DNA of 64,000 nucleotides from Kiritimatiellia bacterium (GTDB lineage Bacteria; Verrucomicrobiota; Kiritimatiellia; JAFGHX01), in NCBI GenBank assembly GCA_016929905.1, contig JAFGHX010000279.1, forward strand, positions 22,328 through 86,327. The letters are read 5' to 3'. The notes beneath the pieces are model-generated. The model worked only from the letters and a program-made list of their open reading frames with translations. It was not told where the DNA came from and did no database searches. Shown here piece by piece: positions 63,977-64,000 of this stretch (within the stretch, counting starts at the first letter, position 1; each line of letters begins with the position of its first letter). The position numbers and the translations under genes were made by a program.

Positions 63977-64000
63977 GTCCGTTGTCAATCCTTCCAGAGC

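Overview
The window is GC-rich chromosomal DNA from a Gram-negative bacterium. The gene content points to the PVC superphylum, most likely the Lentisphaerota/Kiritimatiellota side. The evidence is a H-X9-DG-type pseudopilin beside a lipoprotein secretin, a 31-residue AURKAIP1/COX24-type ribosomal protein, many TPR proteins, a PPi-dependent phosphofructokinase, a zinc-ribbon/LRR/lectin Ser/Thr kinase and six TMTC-like (GT-C + TPR) membrane proteins. This lineage call is inference from gene families. No rRNA, tRNA or CRISPR array was seen.

Layout. 1-2.8 kb (minus): start of a PilM-like gene, a secretin and a pseudopilin, i.e. part of a type IV pilus/type II secretion-like machine. 3.2-10.6 kb (plus): a thioredoxin-CcdA/DsbD-like fusion, then a secreted PA14-like/PKD/SGNH protein translationally coupled to a processive GT2 glycosyltransferase, a multi-pass membrane protein and a coiled-coil protein. 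11-19.3 kb: a LamG/DUF5060/GH5-like secreted glycosidase, an aldo/keto reductase, a TolC-like lipoprotein and a subtilase with an STN-like N-terminus. 19.3-24 kb (minus): a compact run hisG - mS38-like - TPR lipoprotein - M50 protease - pteridine-reductase-like SDR. 24.3-40.8 kb (plus): a radical SAM protein followed by six paralogous TMTC-like proteins and one YfhO-like protein, several with overlapping stop/start codons. This looks like a lipid-linked-sugar, cell-surface glycosylation locus. 41-52.5 kb: nitrilase, family B DNA polymerase, PPi-PFK, MORN-type repeat protein, receiver-HDOD protein, the large kinase and DNA glycosylase Tag.

52.5-64 kb is accessory in character. It holds six tandem REP-type hairpins directly upstream of a REP-associated tyrosine transposase (RAYT); a DUF4062-ATPase-wHTH protein; several small unknown genes; a coaD-HD hydrolase-cyclase overlap group; acyltransferase and CPBP membrane proteins; and, at the right edge on the minus strand, two attC-like palindromes separating small genes, which suggests the distal end of an integron cassette array.

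The intergenic DNA is unusually structured. A 12-bp repeat family (TTCTCGAGCAAG and its complement) recurs at seven sites. A double hairpin with conserved stems and variable three-base loops occurs three times. A ~200-bp element sits between convergent genes at two sites. GC-rich GAAGCGGCG/CGCCGCTTC hairpins recur at gene ends. 8-, 10/11- and 31-bp tandem repeats also occur. Several promoters place the -10 box six bases before the start codon, which suggests leaderless transcripts.
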